From Pseudomonadota bacterium (GTDB taxonomy: Bacteria; Pseudomonadota; Gammaproteobacteria; Burkholderiales; SG8-39): DNA of 41,264 nucleotides. Shown piece by piece: positions 7,336 through 14,751 of this stretch; position 1 is the stretch's first letter, and each line of letters begins with the position of its first letter. The notes beneath the pieces were generated by a model. It did no database searches. It was not told the DNA's origin and saw only the letters and a program-made list of their open reading frames with translations. The stretch is taken from NCBI GenBank assembly GCA_025352885.1, contig JANXRZ010000098.1, positions 1 through 41,264 of the forward strand, written 5' to 3'. The translations under genes and the position numbers were made by a program.

Positions 7336-9483
7336 ATGGTGGCAACTGCGCTCGGGCTCGAAGACGCATTCCGTGCCACTTTCGAGCAGGCGGCCATCGG
7401 CATTGCGCATTCGTCTCCCGACGGTCGGTTCCTCCGCGTCAACCGCAAGTTCTGCGAAATGGTCGGGTACCCGGAAACGCCGTTGCTCGAGCGCACGTTC
7501 CTCGACCTCACGCACCCGGCGGACGTGCAGGTGGCGCGCGATCGCATGGCGCGCATCCTCAATGGAGAGGCGATCGCTTCGTCCTACGAGCCGGAGAAGC
7601 GCTACATCCGCAAGGACGGTTCGGTTCTCTGGGTCATGGTTGCGGTGGCGCTCGTGCGAACGAAGGAAGGCACGCCCGATTATTTCATTACGGTGTTGCA
7701 CGACATCACCGAGCGAAAGCGCTCGGAAGCCCTGACGCAGCTCGAGCACGTTATCGCCCGGAGCCTCGCCGGCACCGACTCGGCAGACAACACGCTGAAA
7801 GCAGTCATTCGCGCGGTCTGCGAATCGGAGAAGTGGGAACTTGGCCGCTATTGGCGCGTGGACGAGGCCGCGGGCTTGCTGCGCGCCGGTGTGCCGTGGT
7901 GTGCGCCGGACCCTGCCATCGAGCGGTTCCTGGCGACTGGGAAGGAGGTGACGTTCGTGCGCGGCGCCGGCTGGGTGGGGCGCACCTGGGCATCGGGTAA
8001 GCCGGAATGGATACCGGATATCACCCTGGACGACCGCCTGGTGCAGAAGAACATCGTGTGGGAAACCGGCCTGCGGGGCGTGTTCGCCTTCCCGGTCGTC
8101 GCAGAAGGGGCGACGGTCGGCGTGCTCTCTTTCGCCAGTCGTGAGATCCGTGAACCGGACGGGCGCCTGCTGGCGACGGCGCGCGCCATCGGCAGCCAGG
8201 TCGGGCAGTTCCTGCGCAGCAATGAAGCGGAGGAGAGCCTGCGTCGGTTCCGTGCCGCGATGGACGTCTCGGCGGACTTCGTGCTGCTGATCGACCCGGT
8301 TTCGTTACGCTATCTGGATGCGAACGACGCGGCCTGTCGGGCGCTCGGCTACAGCCATGCCGAGATGGTTGCGCTCGGTCCGCTCGATATTTTCTCGGCA
8401 ACTCGCGAACAGCTCACGGCGGCTTATGCCAGGCTCATCGCGGGTGAGCTGGAGGCGACGGCGGTCCACGGCGTGTACCGGTGCAAGGACGGGTCGTCCA
8501 TGCCGGTCGAATCTTTCCGCCGGGCGGTCCCGTCGCTGAACGGAAACGTCATTGTGAGCGTTGCACGCGACGTCACCGAGCGCAAAAAAGGCGAAGAGGC
8601 CTTGCGCAGGTTCCGCCTGGCGATGGATGCGACCTCCGATGCCATTTACCTGACCGATCGCGCCACGTTGAGGTTCCTCGACGTGAATGAGGCGGCGTGC
8701 CGCATGCAAGGGTGTACGCACGAGGAGTTGATGAGGCGCAGTCCCATCGACGTCCTCGGCCAGACCGAAGAGGAGATTGCGGCGATTTACGATTCGGTGA
8801 TCGCGGGCGGGCGAGGCACCGACCCCCTCGAACTCATGCGAATACGCAAGGACGGCTCGGTCGTGTGGGTTGAGCTGCAGCGGCGGGCCCAGCACACGCC
8901 GGAGGGGTGGATCATCATCACGGTGGTGCGCAACATCACCGAACGTAAAAAGCTCGAAGAGCGCCTCCAGCAGCAGGCCAACTACGACAACCTCACGCAA
9001 TTGCCGAACCGCGCGCTGTGCTACGACCGCCTGCGGCAGGCGCTGATCCAGGCGAAGCGCAAATCGGGCATCGCGAGCCTGCTCTTCATCGATCTCGACA
9101 AGTTCAAGTACGTGAACGACACCTTCGGGCATGGGGCCGGCGACGAACTGCTCCAGCAGGTAGCCAAGCGACTGCTGTTATGCGTGCGCGCCGGCGACAC
9201 AGTAGGGCGCCTCGGGGGCGACGAATTCGTGATCGTTCTCCCTGAAATCACGGAGGCGAAGGATGCGGGCCTGATCGCGCGCAAGGCTATCGACACGCTT
9301 GCAGCCTCATTCCAGCTCGACGGTCATGTGGCCTCCATCTCGGCCAGCATCGGCATCGCTTCGTTCCCGGCCGACGGGGATTCGGTCGAGATCCTGATCC
9401 GCAACGCCGACTCGGCTATGTTCAAGGCGAAGGAGGCCGGCCGCAACGGATGCGCCTTCTATTCGGCCGACACGCCTGCCTAG
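7336..9483 (+). CDS. Multi-sensor diguanylate cyclase (PAS-GAF-PAS-PAS-GGDEF)
   Basis: 715 residues; ATG preceded by a G-rich Shine-Dalgarno (GGGGGGAGGG). Order: PAS at about 5-130 (ending VLHDITERKR), GAF about 135-295, PAS about 300-420 (VARDVTERKK), PAS about 425-540 (VVRNITERKK), GGDEF about 550-710. The active-site signature GGDEF is at 627-631. An intact RxxD inhibitory site (RAGD, 618-621) sits five residues before it, so product inhibition is expected. DNLTQLPNR marks the domain start. There is no EAL domain and no membrane segment, so it is a cytosolic c-di-GMP synthase reading internal cues. Probably co-transcribed with the upstream REC-GAF-LuxR gene (38-bp gap). Confidence 0.95.
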   Translation: MVATALGLEDAFRATFEQAAIGIAHSSPDGRFLRVNRKFCEMVGYPETPLLERTFLDLTHPADVQVARDRMARILNGEAIASSYEPEKRYIRKDGSVLWVMVAVALVRTKEGTPDYFITVLHDITERKRSEALTQLEHVIARSLAGTDSADNTLKAVIRAVCESEKWELGRYWRVDEAAGLLRAGVPWCAPDPAIERFLATGKEVTFVRGAGWVGRTWASGKPEWIPDITLDDRLVQKNIVWETGLRGVFAFPVVAEGATVGVLSFASREIREPDGRLLATARAIGSQVGQFLRSNEAEESLRRFRAAMDVSADFVLLIDPVSLRYLDANDAACRALGYSHAEMVALGPLDIFSATREQLTAAYARLIAGELEATAVHGVYRCKDGSSMPVESFRRAVPSLNGNVIVSVARDVTERKKGEEALRRFRLAMDATSDAIYLTDRATLRFLDVNEAACRMQGCTHEELMRRSPIDVLGQTEEEIAAIYDSVIAGGRGTDPLELMRIRKDGSVVWVELQRRAQHTPEGWIIITVVRNITERKKLEERLQQQANYDNLTQLPNRALCYDRLRQALIQAKRKSGIASLLFIDLDKFKYVNDTFGHGAGDELLQQVAKRLLLCVRAGDTVGRLGGDEFVIVLPEITEAKDAGLIARKAIDTLAASFQLDGHVASISASIGIASFPADGDSVEILIRNADSAMFKAKEAGRNGCAFYSADTPA

Positions 9484-9489
9484 AAACGC

Positions 9490-9505
9490 GCCGCGAGCGA
9501 GCGGC
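9490..9505. terminator. Short hairpin between convergent genes
   Basis: GCCGC (9490-9494) and GCGGC (9501-9505) pair around a six-base loop in the 22-bp gap between the cyclase stop and the SDR stop. There is no good U-run on either side, so this is a weak bidirectional terminator candidate only. Confidence 0.25.
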
Positions 9506-10258
9506 CTAAAACTGGTACTTGCGCAACCCCCCGTCCACGGGAATGACTGTGCCGGTGATGTAGCGCCCCCGCTGGGAAGAAAGGAAACACACCAGGTTCG
9601 CAATGTCCTCCGGCTGCCCGTACTCGCCCACCGGGATCTCGTGCTCCGACTGCCACTTGCGGTATTCAGGCGTGTAGTTTCGCAGGATCTGCTCGCTGAT
9701 GATGCGGCCGGGCGGGATCGAGTTGACCGTGATGCCGTGCTTGCCCACTTCACGTGACAAACCCTTGGCCCACGAGTGCATCGCCGCCTTCGCGCAGAAC
9801 GCGCCGTTGATGCCCTCGGGCTCGCTTTTTCCGGTGATGTTCACGATGCGGCCCCAGCCGCGCGAAATCATCTGGTCGAGCAGCTTGTGGGCGAGCTGCC
9901 GCTGGCGCGTGAAATTCAGGGTCAACGCCTCGTTCCATTGCTCTTCGCCCGTGTCGAGCGAGAACTTGCGGCTGCCGCCGGCGTTGTTCACAAGGATGTC
10001 CACCGACCCCAGGCCTTCCAGCGCAGCGCGGGAGATTTCCGCGGCAGCGTCTTCGCGCATGAGGTCGCATTCGATGATCACCGGAACTGCGCCGCCTTTG
10101 GCAACGATTTGCGCCGCGACCTCATCGAGCAAAGCGCGCCGTCGCGCCGCAAGCGCCACTTTCACGCCTTCTTCGGCCAGCGCGATCGCGATGCCTCGCC
10201 CGATGCCGGTGCTTGCACCGGTGACGAGCGCAGTCTTGCCATTCAGTCCAAGGTCCAT
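9506..10258 (-). CDS. SDR-family oxidoreductase lacking the usual catalytic tyrosine
   Basis: 250 residues, classical SDR size. The cofactor motif TGASTGIG is at 13-20, NNAG at 91-94, and a C-terminal ITGTVIPVDGG segment is present. The catalytic YxxxK site reads A-F-C-A-K (153-157): Lys157 is kept but Tyr is replaced by Ala. The region NITGKSEPEGINGAFCAK is otherwise well formed, so this looks like a divergent subfamily rather than a sequencing error. Such a protein may use another residue, or bind rather than reduce. It follows a Bug receptor gene by 54 bp on the same strand, suggesting joint handling of a carboxylic substrate. Confidence 0.88.
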   Translation of the reverse strand: MDLGLNGKTALVTGASTGIGRGIAIALAEEGVKVALAARRRALLDEVAAQIVAKGGAVPVIIECDLMREDAAAEISRAALEGLGSVDILVNNAGGSRKFSLDTGEEQWNEALTLNFTRQRQLAHKLLDQMISRGWGRIVNITGKSEPEGINGAFCAKAAMHSWAKGLSREVGKHGITVNSIPPGRIISEQILRNYTPEYRKWQSEHEIPVGEYGQPEDIANLVCFLSSQRGRYITGTVIPVDGGLRKYQF

Positions 10259-10312
10259 GTCCGTTCCTCCGAGGGGGCGAGTTTACAGCGGCGCATGCAC
10301 GCGCCCGGCGCT

Positions 10313-11284
10313 TCAGTCGGCGGTCGCGCCCGTCGACTTCACCACGGGCGCCCACTTCTCGATTTCGCGCCGCACGAAAGCATCGAACTGCTCGGGGGTC
10401 GAGGCCACCGGGTCCATGCCGAACTGGAGCATGCGTTCGTTCAGGTCGGGCGTCCTCACCGCTGCTGCCACGTCGGCATAAATGCGGTTCACCAATTCGC
10501 GAGGCGTTCCTCCTGCGGCGATAAGCCCGAACATTCCGACCGCATCGAACCCCGGCACGTTCTCGGCAAACACCGGGATGCCGGGAGCAAGCGGCGTGCG
10601 CGCGGCGCCCATGAGACCGATGGTCTTGATCTTGCCTGCTTTGGCATGCTGCGTGAGCGCCGGCTGGATGGGATCGACGATGAGGTCGATGCGTCCGCCG
10701 AGCAGGTCGTTCTGCGCGGGCGCGCTTCCCTTGTACGGCACGTGGACCAGCTGGATGCCCGCCATCGAGTTGAGCAGTTCCGTCCCGAGATGCGACGAAG
10801 TGCCCGCGCCCGCCGTGCCGTAAGTGATCTTGCCGGGGCGCTTCTTCGCAAGCGCAATCAACTCCGCCGGCGTGTTCGCCTCAAGCGTTGGATGCGCCGC
10901 CACCAAAAGGTGAAGCACGCTCAGCTGCGTGACGCCGGAAAGATCCTTGAGCGTGTCGTACGGCATATTGCGCCGCAGGCTGGGATTGATGACGTGCGCC
11001 ATCGTCACCATGCCGAGCGTGTGACCGTCGGGTGCGGACTTCGCAATGAAGTCAGTCCCGACGACGGTGCCCGCGCCTGGCTTGCTTTCCACAATCACCG
11101 GCTGCTTCCACGTCTCCTGCAGCCGGCTCGCAAGCAGCCGCGCAAACGCATCCGTCGGTCCGCCCGGCGGAAAGGGCACGACGAGACGCACCGGCTTTGA
11201 CGGAAAGCCCTGCCCATGAGCAAAAGTCATTGCCAATGTCCCCAACAGAACACATGCAGCGCGAACGAGTTGGCGAATGTGCAT
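10313..11284 (-). CDS. Tripartite tricarboxylate transporter (Bug/TctC) substrate-binding protein
   Basis: 323 residues with a Sec signal peptide (to about residue 24, AHG-Q). Family features: PVRLVVPFPPGGPTDAFARLLA, VESKPGAGTVVGTDFIAKSAPDGHTLG, VPYKGSAPAQNDLLGGRIDLI and GIPVFAENVPGF. It is the first gene of a two-gene minus-strand unit with the atypical SDR. A TGTAGG half-site lies immediately before the start codon and a full TGTAGG/CCTACA palindrome 25 bp upstream, shared with the divergent lipoprotein gene. No permease partner is nearby. Confidence 0.92.
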   Translation of the reverse strand: MHIRQLVRAACVLLGTLAMTFAHGQGFPSKPVRLVVPFPPGGPTDAFARLLASRLQETWKQPVIVESKPGAGTVVGTDFIAKSAPDGHTLGMVTMAHVINPSLRRNMPYDTLKDLSGVTQLSVLHLLVAAHPTLEANTPAELIALAKKRPGKITYGTAGAGTSSHLGTELLNSMAGIQLVHVPYKGSAPAQNDLLGGRIDLIVDPIQPALTQHAKAGKIKTIGLMGAARTPLAPGIPVFAENVPGFDAVGMFGLIAAGGTPRELVNRIYADVAAAVRTPDLNERMLQFGMDPVASTPEQFDAFVRREIEKWAPVVKSTGATAD

Positions 11285-11308
11285 TTGTAGGACTCAGGTG
11301 AAAATGCG

Positions 11309-11326
11309 TGTAGGTTTTATCCTACA
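11309..11326. promoter_or_regulatory. TGTAGG-N6-CCTACA palindrome (putative operator)
   Basis: A perfect 6-bp inverted repeat around TTTTAT, in the divergent region between the Bug gene and the small lipoprotein gene. A very similar palindrome with a 7-base spacer stands at 14114-14132. The recurrence near two small exported proteins, on either side of a two-component cluster, suggests a shared transcription-factor site. The protein that binds it is not known from the sequence. Confidence 0.5.
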
Positions 11327-11416
11327 TATTACCCACTGGCGACATGCTAGATTTCGCCCATCGGTAATTCTTACAACGCATTCCCGCAGCCGAACTGCGG
11401 CTCTCTGGGAGGGAAG

Positions 11417-11629
11417 ATGGATCTAAAGGCTCGCTTTGGCCGGAACCTTGTTGTGGCCGGACTGGCAGTTTTCGTGTGCGGCTGCAGCACCGTCGAGTAC
11501 CGCACCGCGGCGACTGCGATCGAAGTGATCGAGAGCAATTACATCGAGTCGACCAATGACGCCGAGATCGTCCATGTGGAAACGCCGTCCCGGAAGGTTG
11601 CCGCGCTCAGGGCTGCAAACGCCTCGTGA
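11417..11629 (+). CDS. Small putative lipoprotein
   Basis: 70 residues with a strong Shine-Dalgarno (GGGAGGGAAG) before the ATG. An N-terminal hydrophobic run (LVVAGLAVFV) ends in CGC-STVEY, a plausible lipobox with the modified cysteine at residue 23. The mature part is only about 48 residues, acidic, with no recognised domain. It is likely anchored to a membrane facing the periplasm. It stands behind the TGTAGG/CCTACA palindrome and faces a minus-strand regulator gene (stops 12 bp apart), so it may report envelope state or be a regulon member. Function unknown. Confidence 0.65.
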   Translation: MDLKARFGRNLVVAGLAVFVCGCSTVEYRTAATAIEVIESNYIESTNDAEIVHVETPSRKVAALRAANAS

Positions 11630-11640
11630 CCCGCAGCGAT

Positions 11641-12177
11641 TCAGGCTTCGCCGCCCGCCGTGTCGCGCGAAGAGGAAAGAGTCTCCAGGAGCATGCGCAG
11701 CTGGGGCGTGTCGAGTGACTTGTCGAAAAAGTAGGATGCCCCGAACTTCGTAGCCAGGCGCCGGATGTTCGGGCCGACATGGTTGCTGTAAATGATTTTC
11801 ACCAGTCCCGGGCGCTCGCCCGTCGCGGCCAGTTGCTTGAGCACCCCTATCCCGTTGCCTTCCTTGAGTTCCAGGTCGAGGATGAGCACTTCGCAGTCGT
11901 GCCCGTCAAGCCAGTCGAGCGCCGCCTGTTGGGTTTCCGCATAGCCCTCGAGTTTCAGGCCGCGGATGTCCTCGAGATTCTCAATGACGAGCGTTCGCAC
12001 GGCAGGCAGGTCCTCCACGAGGAAGACCCGAATGTCGCCGTCTGAATTGGGGAGCCCGGGTTGTGCGGAACTTTCGATGATTGCTTGCCGGTGCAGTGGG
12101 GCGGGAAAGGGGGCCGCCCCGTGCTTGCGGGACGATGGAAACGCATAAGTGAAAATATCACGCCGGCCCCCTGCCAC
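11641..12177 (-). CDS. Response regulator receiver-domain protein
   Basis: 178 residues from a GTG at 12177, the first start in frame. The receiver begins only near residue 48 (DIRVFLVEDLPAV), so the first 45 residues may be untranslated and the true start, perhaps a rarer codon, is uncertain. Phospho-acceptor Asp101 lies in LILDLELKEGNG and the conserved Lys in YFFDKSLD. No output domain follows, so it is a CheY/Spo0F-like relay or adaptor. It is followed upstream on the same strand by a NarL-type regulator and a sigma-54 activator, so it may connect kinases in this island. Confidence 0.8.
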   Translation of the reverse strand: MAGGRRDIFTYAFPSSRKHGAAPFPAPLHRQAIIESSAQPGLPNSDGDIRVFLVEDLPAVRTLVIENLEDIRGLKLEGYAETQQAALDWLDGHDCEVLILDLELKEGNGIGVLKQLAATGERPGLVKIIYSNHVGPNIRRLATKFGASYFFDKSLDTPQLRMLLETLSSSRDTAGGEA

Positions 12178-12223
12178 ATATCGGCGTTGCGCTTACAGTT
12201 TTCGTTGCTGTGGCGCGCCGTCC

Positions 12224-12883
12224 CTAGTCGACAAGGTTGTTCTTGATGGCGTAATAGGTGAGGTCCGCATTGCTGGTCATTTTCATTTTTTCCAGAATGC
12301 GCATGCGATACGTGCTCACCGTCTTGACGCTGAGACTCAGGTCTTCCGCAATCTTGGTCGGGCCCTGGCCCTGCGCGAGGCGGCAGAAGATCTGGAATTC
12401 GCGCTCAGAGAGCGTGCCGTGCAGCGGACCGTCGCTGCTCTCGTCAATGTCCACCGCGAGCAATTGCGCTACGGCGGGGCTCACGTATTTGCGGCCCGAA
12501 ACGACGGTGCGGATTGCGCTCACCAGTTCGCCGGCCATCGCCTCTTTCTGGAGGTAGCCGCTGGCGCCGTTGCGCAGCAGCTGTACCGCATAGCGATTCT
12601 CAGGGTGCATGCTGAGGATGAGGACGGGGAGGTCGGGCTTTTCCCGCTTGATCTGCTTCAGGATCTCCACGCCGCTCTTGTCGGGCAGCGAGATGTCGAG
12701 CAGCACGACGTTCCAGTCCTGCGCGCGTACGAACCGCAGCGCTTCGTCGGAGTTGGTGGCGTCGCCTGCTATCTGCATGTCCGGCGTGTCGGTGAGGAAA
12801 TTCCTCAGGCCGGCGCGGACGACCGCGTGGTCGTCGACGACGAGGATCTTGATCTGCGCGTTCATTGGCGAGTTCATTTGCAT
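12224..12883 (-). CDS. NarL/FixJ-type response regulator
   Basis: 219 residues; AAAGGGGGCC precedes the ATG. REC at about 10-130 with Asp17/Asp18 and phospho-acceptor Asp63 (VVLLDISLPD). LuxR-type HTH at about 155-215 (TLSEREFQIFCRLAQGQGPTKIAEDL, SVKTVSTYRMRILEKM). It resembles the UvrY/FimZ branch. A HisKA_3-type kinase, the usual partner class for NarL regulators, is encoded at 14752-15456, so the two may form a pair split by the sigma-54 gene. It could be the protein that recognises the TGTAGG/CCTACA palindromes flanking the cluster; that is inference. Confidence 0.92.
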   Translation of the reverse strand: MQMNSPMNAQIKILVVDDHAVVRAGLRNFLTDTPDMQIAGDATNSDEALRFVRAQDWNVVLLDISLPDKSGVEILKQIKREKPDLPVLILSMHPENRYAVQLLRNGASGYLQKEAMAGELVSAIRTVVSGRKYVSPAVAQLLAVDIDESSDGPLHGTLSEREFQIFCRLAQGQGPTKIAEDLSLSVKTVSTYRMRILEKMKMTSNADLTYYAIKNNLVD

Positions 12884-12904
12884 GGCCCCCTTTTCCCCTG
12901 GCGC

Positions 12905-14008
12905 TTAACTGTTGAATTCGCGGCGAGCAGGCTGGCGGGATACGCCGTTGCCATACTCGTGCAGACGATTGTAAAGCGTTTTGAGGCTGACACCGAGGAT
13001 CTCGGCGGTCCGGGTCTTGTTCCCGCCGCAGCGATCGAGGGTGGCGCAGATCAGGTTCTTTTCCGATTCCGCGAGGCTCGTCCCGAGCGCGACCATCACG
13101 CGGTCCTCGGGTGGCTGCGCCGGGCTCGAACTCGACATCGCGCGGGCGACGCCCAACTCGAGCGTATCGTCCGCGAGCAGGTAAGCCCTCTGGACGAGAT
13201 TCTTGAGCTCCCGAACGTTGCCCGGCCACTGATAGCTGTGGAGGAACAGCTGGGACTCGCCGGAAAACGCTTTTTCCGACTTGCCCTCCTCGTTCAGCTG
13301 GTCGAGGAACAGTTGCGCCAGCAGGTCGATGTCGCTGCCGCGATCACGAAGCGCCGGCAGGTCGATCGGGATGACCGAGAGCCTGTACAGGAGGTCTCCC
13401 CGAAGCAGCCCGGCTTTGACGGCCTGGTCCGGGCATCGGTTGGTCGCGGCAATAACGCGCACCTTCACTTCGATTTCGGTGTCGCCGCCGACGCGGCAGA
13501 AGCGGCCGGTCTCGAGGACGCGCAGCAGCTTCACCTGCATGTCGAGCGGCATTTCGGTCACTTCATCGAGGAACAGCGTTCCGCCGCTTGCTCGCTCGAA
13601 GCATCCTTTTCGCAAACGCACTGCACCCGTGAAGCCGCCGCGCTCATGGCCGAACAATTCCGCCTCGACGAGGTTCGGTGGAAAGGCGCCGCAGTTCACC
13701 GCCACGAAGGGGTGCTGGCTGAGCGTGCTCATCTTGTGGATCGTCGTTGCGGCTAGTTCCTTGCCGGTACCGCTTTCGCCTTTGATCAGCACGACTGCCT
13801 GCGACGGGGCAACCTTCCCGAGCAGCCGGAACAGTTGTTGCATGATCGGCGAGGCGCCGTACAAATCGCCGAACCGGCTGGCCGCATGCGAGCGCGGACG
13901 CAGCTGCGCGGGGACCGAGCGTGGGGCGATGCCTGCAGTCAGCGCCTCGAGGGTTCCTATGTTGAACGGCGGCGAGTCCAAGACTTCGCTGCGGGTTGCT
14001 TCGGACAT
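12905..14008 (-). CDS. Sigma-54-dependent transcriptional activator without receiver domain
   Basis: 367 residues. A roughly 48-residue N-terminal extension lacks any REC, GAF or ACT fold. The AAA+ domain covers about 49-280: Walker A GESGTGKE (77-84), sigma-54 contact loop GGFTGA (124-129), Walker B GGTLFLDE (142-149), arginine-finger region, and WPGNVREL near the end. A Fis-type HTH is at about 325-357 (NKTRTAEILGVSLKTLYNRL). The contact loop is normally GAFTGA; Gly replaces the Ala. Without a receiver it should be controlled by concentration or by a partner protein, like PspF. A sigma-54 promoter is found in the divergent region it borders, which strongly suggests a local target. Confidence 0.93.
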   Translation of the reverse strand: MSEATRSEVLDSPPFNIGTLEALTAGIAPRSVPAQLRPRSHAASRFGDLYGASPIMQQLFRLLGKVAPSQAVVLIKGESGTGKELAATTIHKMSTLSQHPFVAVNCGAFPPNLVEAELFGHERGGFTGAVRLRKGCFERASGGTLFLDEVTEMPLDMQVKLLRVLETGRFCRVGGDTEIEVKVRVIAATNRCPDQAVKAGLLRGDLLYRLSVIPIDLPALRDRGSDIDLLAQLFLDQLNEEGKSEKAFSGESQLFLHSYQWPGNVRELKNLVQRAYLLADDTLELGVARAMSSSSPAQPPEDRVMVALGTSLAESEKNLICATLDRCGGNKTRTAEILGVSLKTLYNRLHEYGNGVSRQPARREFNS

Positions 14009-14113
14009 CGATCTCTCCTAAAACGCGTTTGTCGAATTTCTGGTTTTGCTTGTGGGTGTAAGTATTCTCGGGACTGGCCGATTTCGGGGTGATCCGGTTT
14101 CGGCTGATTCGTT

Positions 14114-14132
14114 TGTAGGAAAAACACCTACA
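14114..14132. promoter_or_regulatory. TGTAGG-N7-CCTACA palindrome (putative operator)
   Basis: Perfect 6-bp arms around AAAAACA. It matches the palindrome at 11309-11326 except for a one-base longer spacer. It lies about 140 bp upstream of the sigma-54 promoter at 14254, a usual distance for an enhancer-like site contacted through DNA looping, and about 105 bp upstream of the minus-strand activator gene. Confidence 0.5.
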
Positions 14133-14253
14133 CGGCGGGCCGTGGGCGCGCGTAAGTCGCGAAATTCCGGGCTTATTGCACGATTCCGGCGAGAAATTAC
14201 AACCTGCGGGCCCGTAAAAGCGGCTAAAGCCTTGAGCGGAGGCTGGCCGCTGG

Positions 14254-14270
14254 TTGGCACGGGGCTTGCG
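14254..14270 (+). promoter_or_regulatory. Sigma-54 (RpoN) promoter
   Basis: TTGGCACGGGGCTTGCG matches the RpoN consensus TGGCACG-N4-TTGC exactly. The invariant GG (14256-14257) and GC (14268-14269) are separated by the required 10 bp. A start at about 14281 would give an 85-base leader before the gene at 14366. A sigma-54 activator is encoded divergently 246 bp away. Recognition is by consensus only, but the match plus context is strong. Confidence 0.8.
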
Positions 14271-14320
14271 AATACCAGCGCAAGTGGAGCAGGCGACGCG
14301 CAATTTTTGCGCGTAGTCAC

Positions 14321-14348
14321 GTCAACTGGCCTCAGTCAACTGGCCTCA
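14321..14348 (+). repeat. Perfect 14-bp tandem duplication in 5' leader
   Basis: GTCAACTGGCCTCA occurs twice back to back (14321-14334 and 14335-14348), ending just before the AAAGGGAG ribosome-binding site of the 14366 gene. Slippage in this repeat would change leader length and spacing by 14 bases without touching the coding sequence. Confidence 0.75.
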
Positions 14349-14365
14349 AAGGGAGTGATGCGCGG

Positions 14366-14725
14366 ATGAATAAACGGGAGCGTCCCGTAGGCGCCGGACT
14401 GCTTGCTGTGGTGGCTATGGCATTTACCGCGCTACCGCTCGTTCTTGATGCGCAGCCAGCAGGACCCTCCGGATATGTAACCGACCAAGGAGGGTCCGCG
14501 CTGCGCAACACGAACTACTTATGCTGGCATACAGGCTACTGGACGCCTGCAGCGGCCATCGCCGAGTGCGACCCAGATCTCGTCGCAAAGCCGTCTGGCA
14601 AAGCGGCCGTGCCGCCTGAGAAAGACCCGCCAGTCTCGCGCTCTTCGCCCTCGCCCGTGCAAGCGTCCGGCCGCGTGAAGGAAGCAGCTCGGGATGCGGG
14701 GCCGAGGTTGAAGGACCGTAACTAG
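14366..14725 (+). CDS. Exported protein with OmpA-type N-terminal module only
   Basis: 119 residues. A signal peptide runs to about residue 30 (hydrophobic AGLLAVVAMAFTALPLVL). The mature start (GYVTDQGGSALRNTNYLCWHTGYW, then TPAAAIAECDPDLV) closely resembles the short N-terminal segment that precedes the OmpA/MotB domain in betaproteobacterial OmpA-family proteins. Here the peptidoglycan-binding OmpA domain is missing: after CDPDLV comes a 45-residue Pro/Ser/Lys-rich tail and a stop. Two Cys residues (CW and ECD) are kept and may form a disulphide. The gene follows the sigma-54 promoter and is the likely target of the divergent activator. It may be a decoy or envelope signal peptide, or a truncated gene; the intact leader and start favour a real product. 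Confidence 0.7.
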   Translation: MNKRERPVGAGLLAVVAMAFTALPLVLDAQPAGPSGYVTDQGGSALRNTNYLCWHTGYWTPAAAIAECDPDLVAKPSGKAAVPPEKDPPVSRSSPSPVQASGRVKEAARDAGPRLKDRN

Positions 14726-14751
14726 CCGTCGATGAAGGGCAGTTTCAGGAC

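Larger units (their letters stand above)
14009..14365. other. 357-bp divergent regulatory region
   Basis: No gene lies between the sigma-54 activator and the OmpA-N-like gene. The region holds, in order, a TGTAGG-N7-CCTACA palindrome, a sigma-54-type promoter on the plus strand and a perfect 14-bp tandem duplication just before the ribosome-binding site. The first 100 bases are relatively T-rich and probably carry the activator's own promoter on the minus strand, though I see no clear boxes there. Confidence 0.6.
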
